From Roseiarcus sp043784465 (GTDB lineage Bacteria > Pseudomonadota > Alphaproteobacteria > Rhizobiales > Beijerinckiaceae): a DNA stretch of 6,184 nucleotides. Location of the stretch: positions 1 to 6,184 of the forward strand of contig JAYVYJ010000001.1 of assembly GCA_043784465.1 (NCBI GenBank). Reading direction: 5' to 3'. Under the pieces are notes generated by a model. It was not told the DNA's origin, ran no database searches, and was given only the letters and a program-made list of their open reading frames with translations. Positions 6,101 through 6,184 of the stretch are shown piece by piece (the first letter of the stretch is position 1; every line of letters begins with the position of its first letter). Both the position numbers and the translations under genes were made by a program.

Positions 6101-6108
6101 GTCTCCCT
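6101..6108 (-). promoter_or_regulatory. Ribosome binding site deciding the start of the winged-helix-like gene
   Basis: On the minus strand, AGGGAG, six bases (ACCAAG) and then GTG at 6096-6094 form a well-spaced initiation site. It selects this start over the upstream GTG at 6171, which has nothing comparable. Confidence 0.6.
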
Positions 6109-6120
6109 GATAACGAGGCC

Positions 6121-6149
6121 AATCTGACTCGAAGAAGTAAAGTGGTCAA
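6121..6149 (-). promoter_or_regulatory. Candidate sigma-70-like promoter for the winged-helix-like gene
   Basis: On the minus strand, TTGACC (6149-6144, five of six to TTGACA) is followed after 17 bp by CAGATT (6126-6121, three of six to TATAAT). Transcription would start near 6114, leaving a short leader that includes the ribosome site. Spacing is ideal, but the -10 is poor. Confidence 0.35.
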
Positions 6150-6184
6150 ACGCCAAACGCCATAATCGCACGACGCCTCTTTTC

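Noticed and set aside
6097..6171. Longer N-terminus for the winged-helix-like protein, starting at GTG 6171 or beyond the window
   Set aside because: The extra residues do not fit the domain, there is no ribosome site at 6171, and a promoter-like pair plus a strong ribosome site lie inside this stretch.
1..6184. CRISPR arrays, tRNA or rRNA genes
   Set aside because: No regularly spaced repeats and no tRNA-like or rRNA-like segments are visible on either strand.

Overview
The window is gene-dense and of moderately high GC, with lower-GC patches. Codon use, GTG and TTG starts, tightly overlapping genes and the general look of the proteins suggest an alphaproteobacterium. That placement is inference; no rRNA, tRNA or housekeeping gene is present to test it. 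The content is accessory: a damaged restriction-modification system, an inverted-repeat-bounded cassette, and a phage-type methyltransferase with a small convergent partner. It reads like part of a defence or genomic island.

Left part (1-3922). This is a type III restriction-modification pair in mod-res order, joined by an ATGA overlap. The Mod gene covers only the C-terminal part of the enzyme. SAM-binding motif I is present, but the catalytic DPPY region is missing, and an in-frame stop at 61-63 closes the frame just upstream. The Res gene has a complete helicase motor, but its C-terminal PD-(D/E)xK nuclease lies in the -1 frame, so it is split into two overlapping frames near 3461-3530. 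As written, both the methylation and cleavage halves look broken, unless there is a window or assembly artefact or a recoding event.

Middle part (3977-5053). Two near-identical inverted repeats of about 22 bp, GGG(T/C)AGTGTCTCAGTT(T)GAATTT, bound a 1077-bp segment with no transposase. On the minus strand it carries a two-gene operon: a 60-residue basic protein, then a 201-residue protein. The larger one has the HG and G-x-YF motifs expected of an ADP-ribosyltransferase-like fold. The two genes overlap by 4 bp, and the stop codon of the second lies inside the left repeat. The layout is that of a toxin-antitoxin-like or defence cargo carried by a non-autonomous transposable element, and it is the most interesting feature here. 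The remaining roughly 260 bp of the element is non-coding.

Right part (5054-6184). A 197-residue NPPY-type DNA methyltransferase of the kind seen in phages and prophages has a promoter placed so that its mRNA may be leaderless. It converges on a small winged-helix-like protein on the minus strand, and their stop codons overlap. No restriction partner is seen for this methyltransferase within the window.
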